From Climacium dendroides (lineage: Eukaryota; Streptophyta; Bryopsida; Hypnales; Climaciaceae), in the NCBI GenBank assembly GCA_950106755.1, contig OX467091.1, forward strand, positions 8,449,538-8,513,537: DNA of 64,000 bases, read 5' to 3'. Shown here in pieces: positions 45,996 to 58,859 of the stretch; position 1 is the first letter of the stretch; every line of letters begins with the position of its first letter. The notes below the pieces were generated by a model, which ran no database searches, was not told the DNA's origin, and saw only the letters and a list, made by a program, of their open reading frames with translations. A program made the position numbers and the translations under genes.

Positions 45996-47310
45996 CTAAA
46001 AATGAAACACATTCGATCCAGCTATAGTCATCAAATTTCTAGTTTGCCAAGTTGAAAAATTATTTTCATCAAAAAATTTCTTATTTCTTAAGATTGTATG
46101 TGTAATTGCAAAGTTAAGGAGCACATCACAAAACTCACTAGTAGAAGTATCTTCAACAACATGAGCTTCAAAGTCTTCAACTCTATGAGTTTTGAAGTTT
46201 TCAATCCAAAATGGATTCATAGACGCATCTATGGTGTGGAATTCTCGAGTTTAAGCTCAGAGCTCTTTATTTTCTTGGAACATTTTTACAAAGTAGTTTG
46301 ATATTTGGCAAACATTTGTCAACTGGCCCACTTTGCCACATTTGTGGCAAGAATGAGTATTTAATAAACGCTTAACATGATTGTTAATATTAGTAAAGGA
46401 GGTGTTATTTTTCCTTTGAACTTATTAGTTATCACAACTATAACTACCTTGATGTTTATAGCAATTTTTTCCATATTTGTGTGCTTTTGGTTTGACATGA
46501 GAAACCTTGGTAATATAGAATTCAAGAACTAAAGTTCAATTGGGATGGGCCTTTGCATTGTACAAGAGGAGTTCGTTTTGCTTTTCAACAAAATTGGAGT
46601 GATTCTCAAATTTCATATTTTTGTATTATTGTGCAAATACAACAAAGATGAATGGAAATGTTGAGAGAGTTTTCTTAATCATTTCCCCTTCAGTAATGGT
46701 CTGACTACACAACTTTCATTCTGACACTATGCGGTACAACACATTATTGAAAGATACAAGTCTTGGAAAATCCAACACTCATAAATGGGTCCAATCGTGA
46801 AGGGCTTTAGGATGAAAAATTATTTTCTAGTGGTCATAACGAGCTTTAAGCTTATGCCAAAGCTCATTTGAACTTTTAAGTTCCAAATATTAATGCTGCA
46901 AAGATGGTGACGGAGTAAGAGTAGTGTTTTCCATAAAGTAGAGGTGGAAATAGAAATAGAAGTATTTGCAGATTTGAGACTATCAAAACTCAAAAGTAAT
47001 ACAATTAGATAATTGCTTCGCAAATATATGCGCTTTTGTGGTTTTCGCCTATAATAAATAATTACTCTCATCAACTGCTAATTGAGGAAAAAAAAGAGGT
47101 TGTAGTTTGGGTGGTTCAACATCAATAGTAGCCATTGAAATTGTTGTAGAAGTGGCAACGGAAGAAGTGGGTGTACTCATGATGTAGAAAAATAAAGAGA
47201 AAGATGATTAAAAAAAAATTGAAAATTAGGATTTGAAATAAAAAAATAAAGATGAAAATCAAATTAAAAATAAAGGTGAGATAAAGATAAAGATAAAGAT
47301 AAAGACACAA
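45996..47310 (-). pseudogene. copia gag region, heavily decayed
   Basis: No long frame survives. At 46305-46352 the minus strand encodes a CCHC-like knuckle, CHKCGKVGQLTNVC, with the histidine replaced. A fragment at 46220-45996 (DEWNFSTWQTRN-like end region) lies nearby. A GATAAA-type hexanucleotide run near 47278-47335 lies in the 5' part. Confidence 0.65.
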
Positions 47311-48001
47311 TAAAGATAAAGATAAAGCAGAGATAAAAAATAAAAATAAAAGTACAAATTAAGATTAGAGAAAAAAAGAAAAAGAAAAGGAAACAATTTT
47401 GTTAATTTTTTAAAAATAATCAAAAATTAAAATTAAAATGAAACAATAAAAATTTTAAAAAATAATTGAAAACGGTGTGTGTGTGGAGAGACAACGTAGA
47501 GGAAAATGGAGGTGAAGAGGAAAGGAAGGAGGAAGAGGCGCTTGAAGGATGTTGGAAAGGAGGGATAAGTGAAAGAAAAACCCAAAATAGAAACAAAAAA
47601 AAAATCGTTGAAGTAGCAAGGAGGAAGGAAGGTGAACAAGAGTAGGAAAGAAAGGCTTTGGGAGGGGATGTTTAGAGCGTTTAAGGGGAGCTATACGGGA
47701 GGGGAGGAGTTGAGAGAGAGGAAGTCGGCAGTAAGCACCAAGAGAGCAAAATGAGGGGTCAGGGAGCAACTGGTGATCTGAAGAGAGCAATTGGGAAAAT
47801 CAGGATTGGCTGGGTTAAAGACAAGGATCCCAAGGGAAAAAAGTACAAGCATAGTGCCACTATGCAAAAGCACAGAATAGCATGGGGGTTGCAAAACTCC
47901 TCTAAAAACAAAAAACAAATCAAAATCTAAATTAAAAGTGAATATTTGAAACAAAGAACGTAAGATCATGCAAATGATAGCATGAGAGTGTGCTAATAGC
48001 A
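47311..48001 (-). other. copia 5' leader with degenerate primer-binding site
   Basis: Directly inside the 5' LTR the minus strand reads TGCTATTAGCAC, which matches the initiator-Met tRNA primer site TGGTATCAGAGC at 8 of 12 positions. The remainder is purine-biased noncoding sequence (on the plus strand). Confidence 0.6.
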
Positions 48002-48213
48002 TGTTACAAACACAAGACTAAAATAAACTACAACAACTAGCAACAAACAAAGTACGCAAGAATAACTAAGTGTGTATTCAAAGAAGTGTTTAAACATAAG
48101 GAGAGAGAAGATGAATAGTTCTCTTCTCCCATTGGTCCTAAGTATTTCCCAATTGACTATCCTTGTATGATGAATTGTCGAGCATATTAAGATAATATCT
48201 TTATTTCTTAACA
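48002..48213 (-). repeat. 5' LTR of the copia element
   Basis: Begins TGTTACAAACACAAG and ends TTCTTAACA, with the short inverted ends TGTTA/TAACA typical of LTRs. Confidence 0.92.
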
Positions 48214-48218
48214 AAATT
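48214..48218. repeat. target-site duplication, right (AAATT)
   Basis: Matches 42246-42250 exactly. Confidence 0.85.
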
Positions 48219-51200
48219 TTAATACTAAGTGAACTAAATTCAAATACAAGTGAAATGAATTCAAATACTAGTGAATTAAATTCAAATAGTAGTAACTGGA
48301 AAGGCTGAATCCAAACTAGAGTTGATTATATGAGGCTCAATAGACTGAGTTTGTAGCTACCCCTCCCCCCATCTGTAAAGTCAGATCATGCTGGACTAAG
48401 TAAAAAATCGGAAAATTTTCATTTGTAGAACTCTGGATCAACTCTTGCAAACTTGAAACTTGAAACTAAAACACCATACAAGTGCAATTTAGTTGTATAG
48501 ATCAACAAATTGGTGTTTGAAAAATAAGCAGGATTGCAACAAAAGAGTACCATGCATTAGAAAATAGTTGACTTCATTAAACAAAGTTAAACTTTGATAA
48601 AAGACAAAGAGAAAACAACCAAAAGAATAATAGTTGACTCTGATAAATTTTAAGATTTATTGATTAGTTAGTAGAAGCCAAACATACTTATCTTCCAGTT
48701 TTGTTTGATTCTTAACCATTTAGCAGAATACTTAAACTCTTAAAGGTTAGATTTGATAGGATTTTATTCCACAATATCTCAAACGACAAGAGAAGATTAC
48801 AAAGAGAAGAGAAGAAAAAGGAAAGAAGCTTGGAACAAGGAAGGAGGGAGTTGGAACTTCTTTAACCACAATGCGACATCCAAATATAACTTTTAAAATA
48901 CAATAAAAAATACAAATAGAAGTTAAAGGATACCATGACAAGTTTGCAATTATGTTGAACGAAAATGGAACCATGTAGGTTGCAACTTTTTAGGCTAGTC
49001 TTCAAATTTCTTTCCCCCATTTGCTCACTTTCACTAAAAATATTAGATTAAGTCAAAACTATTAATCTAGAAGTTAGAAGTCAAGGTCAGACCATTAGGG
49101 TCATTCAAAAATTTAGAATTGGAAGCTAAAAGTCATTAGGAAATTTCATTAGCTTTCTAAAAAAGATATTAAACATAAAAAACTAGATTAAAACTCCTAA
49201 AGTTACACTAGGATAAAAAATAGTCTTTGAATTGGATGAAAATACAAAAAATCATTCAAAGGAATCTTAAAAGGAATATTAGAATTTACATTAAAGTAAA
49301 ATTTAAAATATAAAAAAAAAAATTCAAAGGTAAAAGAAATTGACGGATGAAGTTTGGTGAACCAAACAACAGTCAACCTTCATTCAAAAATAACTTTTAT
49401 TGAGAAGGTCAAAAATAGAAGTGTTTTATCTTTTTAAAAAGGAAAACTCAAGACCATAAAGATAAAATTATTTAATCCTAAAAGTAGAAGTAAAATCAAA
49501 AGTTCAAATGAAGTAGTGAAAACTAATTAGGAATTTATCATTGAAGTTAAAAAATAACTAAAGAACAAGTTAGATATAGAATCTTAAAGAGGATATTTTG
49601 AAGATTCCAAAACTAGTTTAAACTCAAAAATTGAATTAAAAGTGAAGGAGTTAGAGTAAGGGGAAATTGGATGAAAGTCAACCAAATTTTACCAAGCCAA
49701 GCCAAATTCAGAACTTAGATAGAAGATTGAAAATAGAAAATAACATAACTATCAAAAATAAATTTTGTTAGTTAAAACATTAGGAATTGATGGATGAAGT
49801 TTTAGAAATTAGTTTAGAGGTCAAACTTCATCTACAAATATCTTCTAGGGAATTAGGTCAAAATTAGATTTCTTTATCATTTTGAAAAGGGAAAATCAAT
49901 CCTACTTGTACTATTTAACTTTTCTTCTTAATTAACCTATTGGCCCCTCGTTTTGGTTGTCATGGCCAAAATCGAACACATTACTAATTTATTTGAATTT
50001 GTTAGTATTTGCCACAAGGAAAGTGTAGGTAGAAACAACAATTAAAGATCCATTATCTGAAAGGCATAATTGGATTACATGTTGTAGACACTCACTAGAA
50101 TTTTATACGACAAAAATGACTTAAGAACATGGTTTTATTTGTGTTATTCCAAGTGTGGGAATATAGTGCCTATAGAATGGTGCGTCTGCCAGGAGTGACT
50201 AATTACTAACTAAGTTACTATCCAGGCTTTTTCAATAGCAAACTCATTAGACACATAATGCGGTTGCTAAGAGCAAGCAATTAGGGTTCAAAGTTATTCC
50301 ATTTAATTTATTTTCTAACATTAGAAGCAATTTTATAGGATCAATTGTTGGTTGCCAAAATCTAGCTTTCTGCACTTGAGGTTTGGGTGGGAAGTCACTA
50401 TGGTTGGCCATGCAAGTTCTATATTGAAGACAAAAAATACAATAGTTATGACTCCATTCTATAGGCGTTTTTGTAATTTTAAGGTTGATCACTTCAAAAA
50501 TTCACAAAATTTATAATTTCAACTCCTGAAGTCCAAAGGTCTATTTTTCATCAAAAAACAATCAAAATTGTCATATTTATAGTAAGAGCAAAAAAATGTG
50601 TCGAAGTGTAGGAATGTGTAGAAGAAATTTTATAAACTTTCACCATGACAAATTACAAAAAACTTGCATTTAAAGTAAAGGAAAAAAAAATTTAAGAATC
50701 TTTCTCAATTACATTTTTGGACTTTTGACCTTCATAATTTATTGTTTGTATTGTACTATATGAGTCCCCATTTTGTCACTTGGGACTCATGATTTTTTTT
50801 TTTTAGTTTTCACAATTTTGAATATAGTTTTATATGCCAAAAAATCCCCAAAGAGTGTAAAACCAAAATAGTTATGTCACATTTCAATATAGCATTTGGT
50901 CCTAACTAGATTATTTTCCCTTAAATACAACCAAAACCCGCATGTAAATAGGGTAGAAACCTAGAATTTGTACAAAATAAAAATAATAAGTAGAAATTGT
51001 CTAAATTGTTTAAATTAAACTTGCCTTGCATGTAAAAAATTCTAGCTAAATTGGTCCAAGGAAACCTGTGTAAGAACTCTAAAATAATTCTTGAAGAGAG
51101 GTTTTAGACTCCCATTTCAATTTACAAAATAGTAGAAACCCCAATTGTTAACCTACAAGTGAAGAAAACTTAAGATAGACCAGTAAAAGACATCTACAAT

Positions 51201-52669
51201 TAGAGTATGGTATTTGAAGGTGGAAATCACACTAGGAGTTTGATGGTGCAATCAGTTTGCTAAGATTTCCTTCCATATGAAAGGTTCCCTATTCATTGAA
51301 TTTAACTATAATTACTCTTTAATACTTGAATGTCGATTGTCATGTCTTCCACCATAGCTTGTACTTTTCTTGTAATGCCAATTTTTGCGTGCCACATATA
51401 TAATTTGGGGGAATTGAGTCATTTACAAGTCTTCTTTGTGAACCTTGAATGCTTCTCTTGTCTTATAGTGTTGTCTTTCATTTGATTGTCTTGTTAATCC
51501 CCCCTTACAATGGAAATTTTTCCCCTTATGTAGTTTCCCTAGTTATAAGGGAACTTATTCAATTACTTTAACTGTTTTTTCCCATGGTTATAGGTCTAAG
51601 CCTATTTCTATTGCTAATTTACTATCCTAACTACCTTGGTCATACCTAATTCTATTATAAAATCGTCTTAGTAACTTTTATATAATACTATTATTTGAAT
51701 TTAATTCCTTCTTCCCTATCTGCATAAATTGGGTCTTTTGTAAAATTGATAACATGCTTTTGAAGACTGTTTTCTACCATAAACTTGTTTATTCTTGTTT
51801 ATTATAGTATAATATTTGGATTGTTATACCTATTTTTCCAAAGACTCATAACTAGCTTTTATTGATTTATTAAGAGTGATGAAAAATACAGTTTACCGTT
51901 GAAATTGGCTCTTTTTATAAATTAATATTTCTTTTGAAAATAATTTTTTAATATTAAATATATTAGAATATTAGAATATTGTTTAATATAGCCTTTATAA
52001 TATTTATTTTGATATTTTGGAACGATCAGTAATTATTTTGGAAAGGTCAAAGTAGACCTATTCAGTAATTTTTACCCTGTATGAAAATGAGGTCAACAGT
52101 AACAGCAATGGATATTGAATAGTAGTTCTCGCATTCAAGAAACTTAGTAATTACATGTAGCTTATATCTCATGTGATTCTTACATTGTGTTATATCCCAT
52201 GTAATTCATACCAGTTTGTGGTTCTTAGAGGATACCAAACCATAAACCCTTTTTGTATCAAAATAATTTTTTATAGTTTGATTAGAATTCTCAATTCTTG
52301 TTTGTTTTGTTCTTATAATACAGATGCAAGAAACTATGAGAAATCATAGTTGAAGTGACATTTGAAAATTATACGTTTCTGTATATGACCAGTAGAAACA
52401 TTTGCATAATGATCTTTTTTTAACGACCTTAATAGAGTTTGACCTAAATTTATGGTGCTTATGCAAGAGGCTCTACAAAAGAAGAGGACTGTCGTAGCCT
52501 ATTGTGAGGTTAGTGATAGTGGTCTTAGTGCATGTTTGATAAATCTTTGCTTAATAGGTGATATGATTTGGGTTTGGATTTGATGACTTGCTGTTTGAAA
52601 TGGTGAAAATCAGAGTTTGGGATTTAGCGCTTTAGTGCAAAAATTTTAATATGCATAATTTACAATTCA
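48219..52669. other. intergenic DNA
   Basis: Begins with three diverged copies of a unit of about 27 bp (GTGAA.T.AATTCAAATAC, 48226-48290). Otherwise AT-rich with no exon, RNA gene or element end recognised over about 4.4 kb. Confidence 0.5.
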
Positions 52670-52672
52670 ATG

Positions 52673-52845
52673 CACTAGAAGAAAACCGTGAGGGTTTCAA
52701 CACAAAATACTTGATGTTTTTGTTTACTCTAATGTAGAAATATCAAGTTCAACGCAAAATCTGTGTTGAACTTGATAATTCTGTGTTAGAATTAACAGAG
52801 ACATCAAGTTGTTTGTATTGAAATCCTCACGGTTTTATTTTAGTG
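52673..52845. mobile_element. CACTA-type MITE, 173 bp, with target duplication
   Basis: The ends are CACTAGAAGAAAACCGTGAGG on the left and the inverted CACTAAAATAAAACCGTGAGG on the right. The inverted match continues inward through TTTCAA.ACAAA and CTTGATGT, so most of the element folds into a hairpin. The 3-bp sequence ATG flanks it on both sides (52670-52672 and 52846-52848), the size expected for CACTA elements. No coding content. Confidence 0.88.
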
Positions 52846-52848
52846 ATG

Positions 52849-54925
52849 TGGCTTTCAAGAAGATACTACAATTGTTCTTACATTGGAGTGATGCAGAAAA
52901 TCTTTTCTAATTTATTTTTCATTTTTGTATTTTCAGTACTTAAAGACAGTCCTTTATAAGATTCTTTCTTTAGGTCAAGTGGGTTGAAACCATATGATTT
53001 AGAATTTTTGTAGAATTTGAAGTTGTTTAGGTGTTCAAAAATAGATGAATTTAAATAGTAGCTATTGTCTTTAGAAGTTTAAAGTATATTTGATAGTTAA
53101 TGGTGGTGGATACTCCCATTTCTTTTGTATGTGTGAATCATATGAAAGTCTCTTGGAGATATTCAAAATAGGTGCTCCTTGTTGTGTATATATGTTTCAC
53201 AATTTAAAACAATTGTAAGCTTTTTTGATGGAGGTATCTAAGGATCAAGTTTGCAAATTTTGGAAATCCTGCAACTCTAAGTGATATTTTATTGATGTCA
53301 AACTCAACTTTTGCCCTTAAGGTCATTACTTAGGTTGTATGATCATTTTTACATTCAAATTATATGTTGAGGTGATTATTAAAGCACATCCAATCTTGAT
53401 CATGAAGGAATCAACTTTGTTATTTGGTAAATATACAATTTACAGTTATCTACATAGAATATAAGGATCTTCCTTAACGCATTAATGTAATTTCGGCTTT
53501 AAGGTTTAATATTGTGACTAATTTTGTTGTAGTGTTGTCTTGAGTTTTTATGCATATTATTAGTTGTATTCATCACATTCAGCTATCTAATAAATGCTTG
53601 TTGATTTTGAATACAAAATATTGAAAAGTTATGATTGAACATAAGAAAGTAGGATTGGCCACAAGAATTAAATGATAAAGACTTGAGGATTGTGAAAGAG
53701 CATTACTAATGTTGAAGAAAATTGAGAGACTTTTGATGTTGGGGATGAAGTCTCAGGTTAGTAGCATTGTCTTCTTTATAATTTTGAATGCAGAGGTTAT
53801 TATGAATTTGGATAGAAGATCACCTTCTAAATTCAAAGTGGATTAAGGTTTTTACCTTCTACCATTTGCCATTTTGAGTTCTTAGAAAACCTAATGTATG
53901 CTCAAATCTTGTTAGTTTTTTTTAATCCTCTAATAGTATATGTGAGGCAATTATGGGTTAGTCATTATTAGAAAAGAGTAGTTGAGGCATTTATTTGGTG
54001 TAGAGGGAAGTCTTACATATTAATGGTTTAGAAAAAGGTCGTGATGGTTGACTTCAAAGTGTTGGAAATTATAAACGAGAGCAGACCATCAACCAACTTT
54101 TTACAATATGTTTATGGATTTTTCTATTTGGTTAGCAAGTATAGTTTGTTTGTATCTTATGGCCAGTATGATTATTTTCTATTTTGAATTTGATCAATCG
54201 CGTGCTAAAATGGAAGAGTATTTGGAATTGTTGCATGGTGGATGCATTTAGAGTAAACCATGTGCATTAGAACTTGTTCGGTTGGAAGCGTATTAGACTG
54301 GGATTTATTTCATCATTTATAAAATTTAATGTTCTCAGTTTCTATGGTTTTGGTGCACATAGGTTGTTTGAGCTACTATCATAGTTGGCGAGACTATAGA
54401 GTTGGCACCTAATATTATTGGAGGCAAGATAGAGGCCAAAATTGGTGCATTGAAGGTGTGTCACATCTTGTGTCTGAATAACAAACTAGAGTGTTTGAAG
54501 GATATTTCTTTGATCATAAACTTGAACTATATATAATAGGTTTTTTTTATCTAGGCTATAATGTCTATAGTTCTATTTTGTTTTGAAGAAAAACTTCAAA
54601 TAGAATGTTGCTAAAGAGAAACACCCAAAGTGTGGTCTTTGGGGAGAATGTACTGGAAGTGGACAATTTAGGGGTGAATGGGGTGTTTCCCCTTAGTAGC
54701 ACTTGCCCTAGCAATCATCTCTAAAATGAGTTAGGACAATTCAATTTTATATGTCAATTAGTTTTGAGAAGGTGAATGTAATGAAATTTTAAATGTCAAT
54801 GAATAATTTGAAAAAGTATGAAATTACACTTTGATCTAAAGAAAGAAAAGTATGAAATTCACAATAACAATGTTAGCAAAGCCGAATACTTACACAACAT
54901 CACTTGAATTTGTATGACAAGAAAA
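52849..54925. other. intergenic DNA
   Basis: No coding exon or element end recognised. Confidence 0.5.
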
Positions 54926-55832
54926 GCATATTGGACATTGGCCTTCTTGAATGAACTCAAGTAAAGAGTACATTCCAAGTATGTGCTCTAAATTGGTTCT
55001 TGATTTATCTATTTATATTGACATGACTCTTATTTTTGTTGAAGGAGGACAAATTTTGTTTTTAGAGAACGTTTGGTTCTATAAGGAAGAAGAGAAGAAT
55101 GATGTAGAATTCTCCAAGAAGTTTGCCGAGAATACTGATTTTTTTGTTAACAATGCCTTCGGTACCACTTACCTTGCTCACTCATCCATAGTTGGAATTG
55201 TTGAGTTTATGTCCAAGAAGATAGCTGAAGTTCTACTTGAAAAAGATTGATATACTTAGTTGGTGCCATCGAGAGCCCTAACAATTCCTTTGTTGGCATT
55301 GTAAGTTTTTTGTAATACCTTATTGTCTCATTAAAAATAAGTATACAAGAATATGGCGAATTTCTCATTTCAATAAAGTTCATTTTGTCTTTCTTGCATG
55401 CATATTTTCACCAGAGTTTTTTTGTACGTTTATTGTGTTTATGAGCACAGAGACTATTGATTTAATTGGACTTTGTTGTATCTATTTCAGGTTGGATACA
55501 AGAAAGTATCATCAATGATTACTGTGACTTAGTCTTTAATGACTATGTGCCAATTTGGCTTAGATTCCTTGAAAGGAGGCATGATCTTCACCTTCTTTAA
55601 GGCTAATGGAAAAAATGTGGGTAGCTTCCTTGTAAACAACAATAAGATCAACTTCACTAAGACTTTGGTATCTCTTGCAAAAGATAAAGGTATCTAGTTC
55701 ATATTTTCTATTGATGTAATTGTGACTGACAAATTTGTCCCTAATGCCAACACTTATAGATATATAGCTCTTGAAGCATCCCTTATGGTATGTAACAACC
55801 CAACTGCAAAGGATTTGCTTACATTGTTTATA
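54926..55832 (+). pseudogene. phosphoglycerate kinase (PGK) pseudogene fragment
   Basis: The first block, about 55014-55250, has ILFLENVWFYKEEEKNDVEF and DFFVNNAFGTTYLAHSS, matching the PGK segment LLLENVRFYKEEEKN...YVNDAFGTAHRAHAS. A one-base shift near 55248 is followed by YLVGAIESPNNSFVGIV. An intron-like gap ends with TATTTCAG at 55490, after which VSSM, GGMIFTFFKANGKNVGSFLV and DVIVTDKFVPNANT continue the enzyme in order, with stops in between. The closest resemblance is to the plastid/cytosolic plant type. Both ends of the enzyme are missing, the arginine of ENVRF is lost, and the retained intron argues against a processed copy. The downstream part is interrupted by a CACTA element. Confidence 0.85.
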
Positions 55833-56079
55833 CATTACAACAAAATGTGTATTTTATGATTGCAAAATATGACTGTAGTTAGTTATAATATTAGAAAATG
55901 TGATTAAGGTAGAAATCACCGTAGATAACTCAAAATATGAATGGATCTAACATTACCGACTAGTTACATTTTCAGTCATTTGTTTTTCGGAATAATTTCT
56001 TGTATTTTGCCTATGTAGCGTATATATTAATCACCTTTACAATTTGAATTTTTCTTAAGGTGCCTAGGCAAGGAAAAAA

Positions 56080-56480
56080 ATCCTACGTGGCATATGACTA
56101 AGTGTAGTTATATTTTTGTTGATGTGGAATATGACTATTATGAGTCATATTTTGGTTGACGAGGAATATGATTATGATAAGTCACATTTTGGTTGACATG
56201 GCATATGATTTTATGTAGTCATATTTTTTACTAACGTGAAATATGACTATGGTGAATCATATTTTTTATTGATGTTGAATATGACTTTTATGATTCATGT
56301 TTTTTTATTGATGTTGAGTGTAATTTTTATGAGTCATAATTTTATTGATTTGGAATATGACTTGTATAAATGATATTTTCTTTTAATGTGTAATATGACT
56401 CTTGTAAGTGATATTTTTGGTTAATGTAAAATATAACTATTGTGAGTCATATTTTGATTGATATAGCAATTCAACTAAAT
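56080..56480. repeat. subterminal repeats of the CACTA element
   Basis: About eight units of roughly 45-60 bp alternate AATATGACT(A/T)(T/A)(T/G)(A/G)TGAGTCATATTTT with a short TTGATGTGG-like spacer. Related TATGACTA/TAGTCATA motifs recur at the other end, about 57810-58075. Confidence 0.8.
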
Positions 56481-57019
56481 GTTGTTGGTAATTTTATAAC
56501 TGAATGTAATCATATAGGCATAGATCAACATGGTTTAGTTACTAAATAAAAAAATTTATGCAATTAAAAATGAGTATACATGATTTATAAGATGTACAAG
56601 AAGTAGTCATATTGAAAAAAAAATGCAAAAAAAAATGTAAATTTTTCCAAAGACATTTATTAGTCACTAATACAAAATATAGTAGAAATATTACAATGAT
56701 TCATTCTATGATTGAATATTCTCACATGCTTGTAAGGTTTATATTACTTACAATAATGTGAAGTTGTTGATTTTATTGTATTGTAAATAGCCTTCAATGA
56801 CTTTGCTTCAACTTTTAGTATCTACAAATACAATCAAGGAGGTCAATTTTAGTAAATGAATAATAAGGTTAATCTTCAAAGGTTTATGGCAATACAATTA
56901 TGTAGTATTTAAATTGAGGGTGAAAAAAAGCCAAAACAACTTTGTCTTTAAAAAATATGAGAAATAAAAGAGAATAATAATGGAGATGAAAAAAATTAGA
57001 AGCAAAAGGTGGCAAGTGC

Positions 57020-57560
57020 AAAGTGGTAACAACAAATAAGAGTTAAGATGTAACAAAAGGCAAGAAGAGGCAACAAGTAAAAGGCAAAAAGAAGAAAGAA
57101 TAATATGAATTAAGGTGCAATAAGAGAAAAAAAAAAGCTATAATTAAAAAAATAATAAAAAATAAGATTTAAGAGACAATAAAAGGCAACAATTTAAGAT
57201 GCAACTAAAGGCAACAACTAAAAAGAAACAAGTGAATTCAAAGCAACAACAACAATTAGTGAACAAAAACTAAGAGACAACAACTAAGAGACTCACAACA
57301 ACTAAGAAGTTACAAATAAAAAATTCACAACAACTAGTAAGTAACAACCAAGAAACAACAACTAAAAAACAACAAGCAAGAATCAACAACTAAGAAGATA
57401 ATAACCTCGAAGGAACAACTAAGAGATAATAACTAAGAAGCAATAATCGAAAGACAAAAACTAAGAAGCCTCAACCAAAAGACAACAAAAAACAAAAGAG
57501 AAGAGGCAAAAAGTAAGAGATAGAAAGAAACAAACGACAAAAAAGAGAAGGCAAATGAAG
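57020..57560 (+). repeat. low-complexity AACAACTAAGA-type repeat
   Basis: A long purine-rich stretch of imperfect AACAACTAAGAGAC and CAACAAC units inside the CACTA element; no coding potential. Confidence 0.7.
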
Positions 57561-57569
57561 TGGTGGTTA

Positions 57570-57735
57570 GAGTTTCAATACCTTAAAAAAATGGAAGCAA
57601 GGGTTTCAAAACCCTAGAAATGGCGGTTAGGATTTTAAACCCTAAAAATGGCAACTAGGGTTTGGAAACCCTAAAAAAATGATGGCTAAGATTTCAAAAT
57701 CCTCTAAAAGTAGTATCTAGGATTTCAAAATTTTG
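57570..57735 (+). repeat. about 30-bp tandem repeat containing AAACCCTA motifs
   Basis: Four to five diverged units of AAATGGC.(G/A)(T/C)TAGG.TTT.AAACCCT type. The telomere-like AAACCCTA arises from the unit itself rather than from a telomeric array. Confidence 0.75.
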
Positions 57736-58099
57736 AACAATAATATTTTAAAATTTTTATAAAAAATTCCAAATTTTTAGGGGCTACCCCAAAAGAAAAA
57801 AATGAAACTTCTATAAAATATGACTATAAAATATGACTACACATAGTCATATGTAAAAATATGACTGATACATATGACTAGGTGTTTTTAAGACATGTTC
57901 ACTATAAAATATTTTGACGTTCTCAACAAGTGTATATTATAAGCCCATCAAATATAAGAGCAAAATATGATTGACAGTCATATTTGCAATCATATTTTTT
58001 TCCAAAGTTTTGGCATCCCAAAATGTGATTGTAAATAGTCACCAGTCACCCCTAGTTATATTTTCCTAGTCATAAAATTAAACTTCTGTTGTAGTGATA

Positions 58100-58859
58100 C
58101 CATTATACTAATTTCATCTAGGTTTGTGTAGTAATTATTTAAGGTTGTATTACAAAAAAAATTTAGTGTAGATTTTTTATCGACATACAAGGTAGTTGCT
58201 AGTACTAGAGATTGTTTTGAAACTCCCAATCAATTGCATGTGACACATTTTTCAAGCACTTTATATTGATCACTTGGTGTGCTTGTAATCTCAGGATGGA
58301 TGGAACTTGACATTGACTTATATGCTATCATGCAATTCCAGGATGCTATCACTAAGTGTATATGCCTCAATTGAACTAGAAGCAAGTTCTATGAAATGTA
58401 ACAAACCTGAAATACTACAATAGCTATTTTTCAAACCCCCTAGAAGACAAGATGGAGGAGTCTAGGTATAGAAGGAGCAACAACCCAATCCTATGAACTT
58501 TGTTGAATTTAGTTTAAGCTTGTTGATTGAAGGTAAGACGACCACTATGTTAGCTAATGTAATTGAAGTGGTGCCCTTGCTCATGGAAGAATTGTTCATG
58601 TAAGAAGAATCAATTGTAGTTAAATAAGCGGTAGTTTTTAGTACCACAGTGTACTCTTGTTTTTGTTACTCAATCATTTGTACATGTATATGTGCAAGTG
58701 AGCTAAGATTTTTTTAGCATAATGGATTTTATGTCTCAAGCACAATGCCTAATATTAGAATTTAGTTGCTACAACTTTTAGTGTGAATGTAGAATAATTA
58801 CAAGTTGCTCTTGATTAGTATTTTTAAATGGTTTGTTATTGTCACCTTACATTTGAATG
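58100..58859. other. intergenic DNA
   Basis: Nothing recognised. Confidence 0.45.

Larger units (their letters stand above)
42251..48213 (-). mobile_element. Ty1/copia LTR retrotransposon, complete length but decayed
   Basis: A 5.96-kb element in minus orientation, bounded by related LTRs of 212-218 bp and a 5-bp duplication AAATT. Reading on the minus strand the order is 5' LTR, primer site, gag with zinc knuckle, GAG-pre-integrase, integrase, reverse transcriptase, RNase H, polypurine tract, 3' LTR. This order (integrase before reverse transcriptase) defines Ty1/copia. All domains are broken by stops and shifts, so the copy is dead. Divergence between the LTRs shows it is not recent. Confidence 0.92.
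55833..58096. mobile_element. non-autonomous CACTA-type element, 2.26 kb, in the PGK pseudogene
   Basis: The left end is CATTACAACAAAATGTGTAT and the right end is inverted CACTACAACAGAAGTTTAAT. The 3-bp sequence ATA flanks both sides (55830-55832 and 58097-58099). Both inner flanks carry many copies of a TATGACT/AGTCATA motif, as expected for subterminal transposase-binding repeats. There is no transposase frame. Confidence 0.85.

Noticed and set aside
47122..47790. Minus-strand ORFs of low complexity (Leu/Tyr/Phe-rich) at 47122-47790
   Set aside because: They arise from GATAAA runs and purine-rich leader DNA of the copia element.
57570..57735. Interstitial telomere repeat
   Set aside because: AAACCCTA motifs occur once per diverged 30-bp unit, not as a continuous heptamer array.
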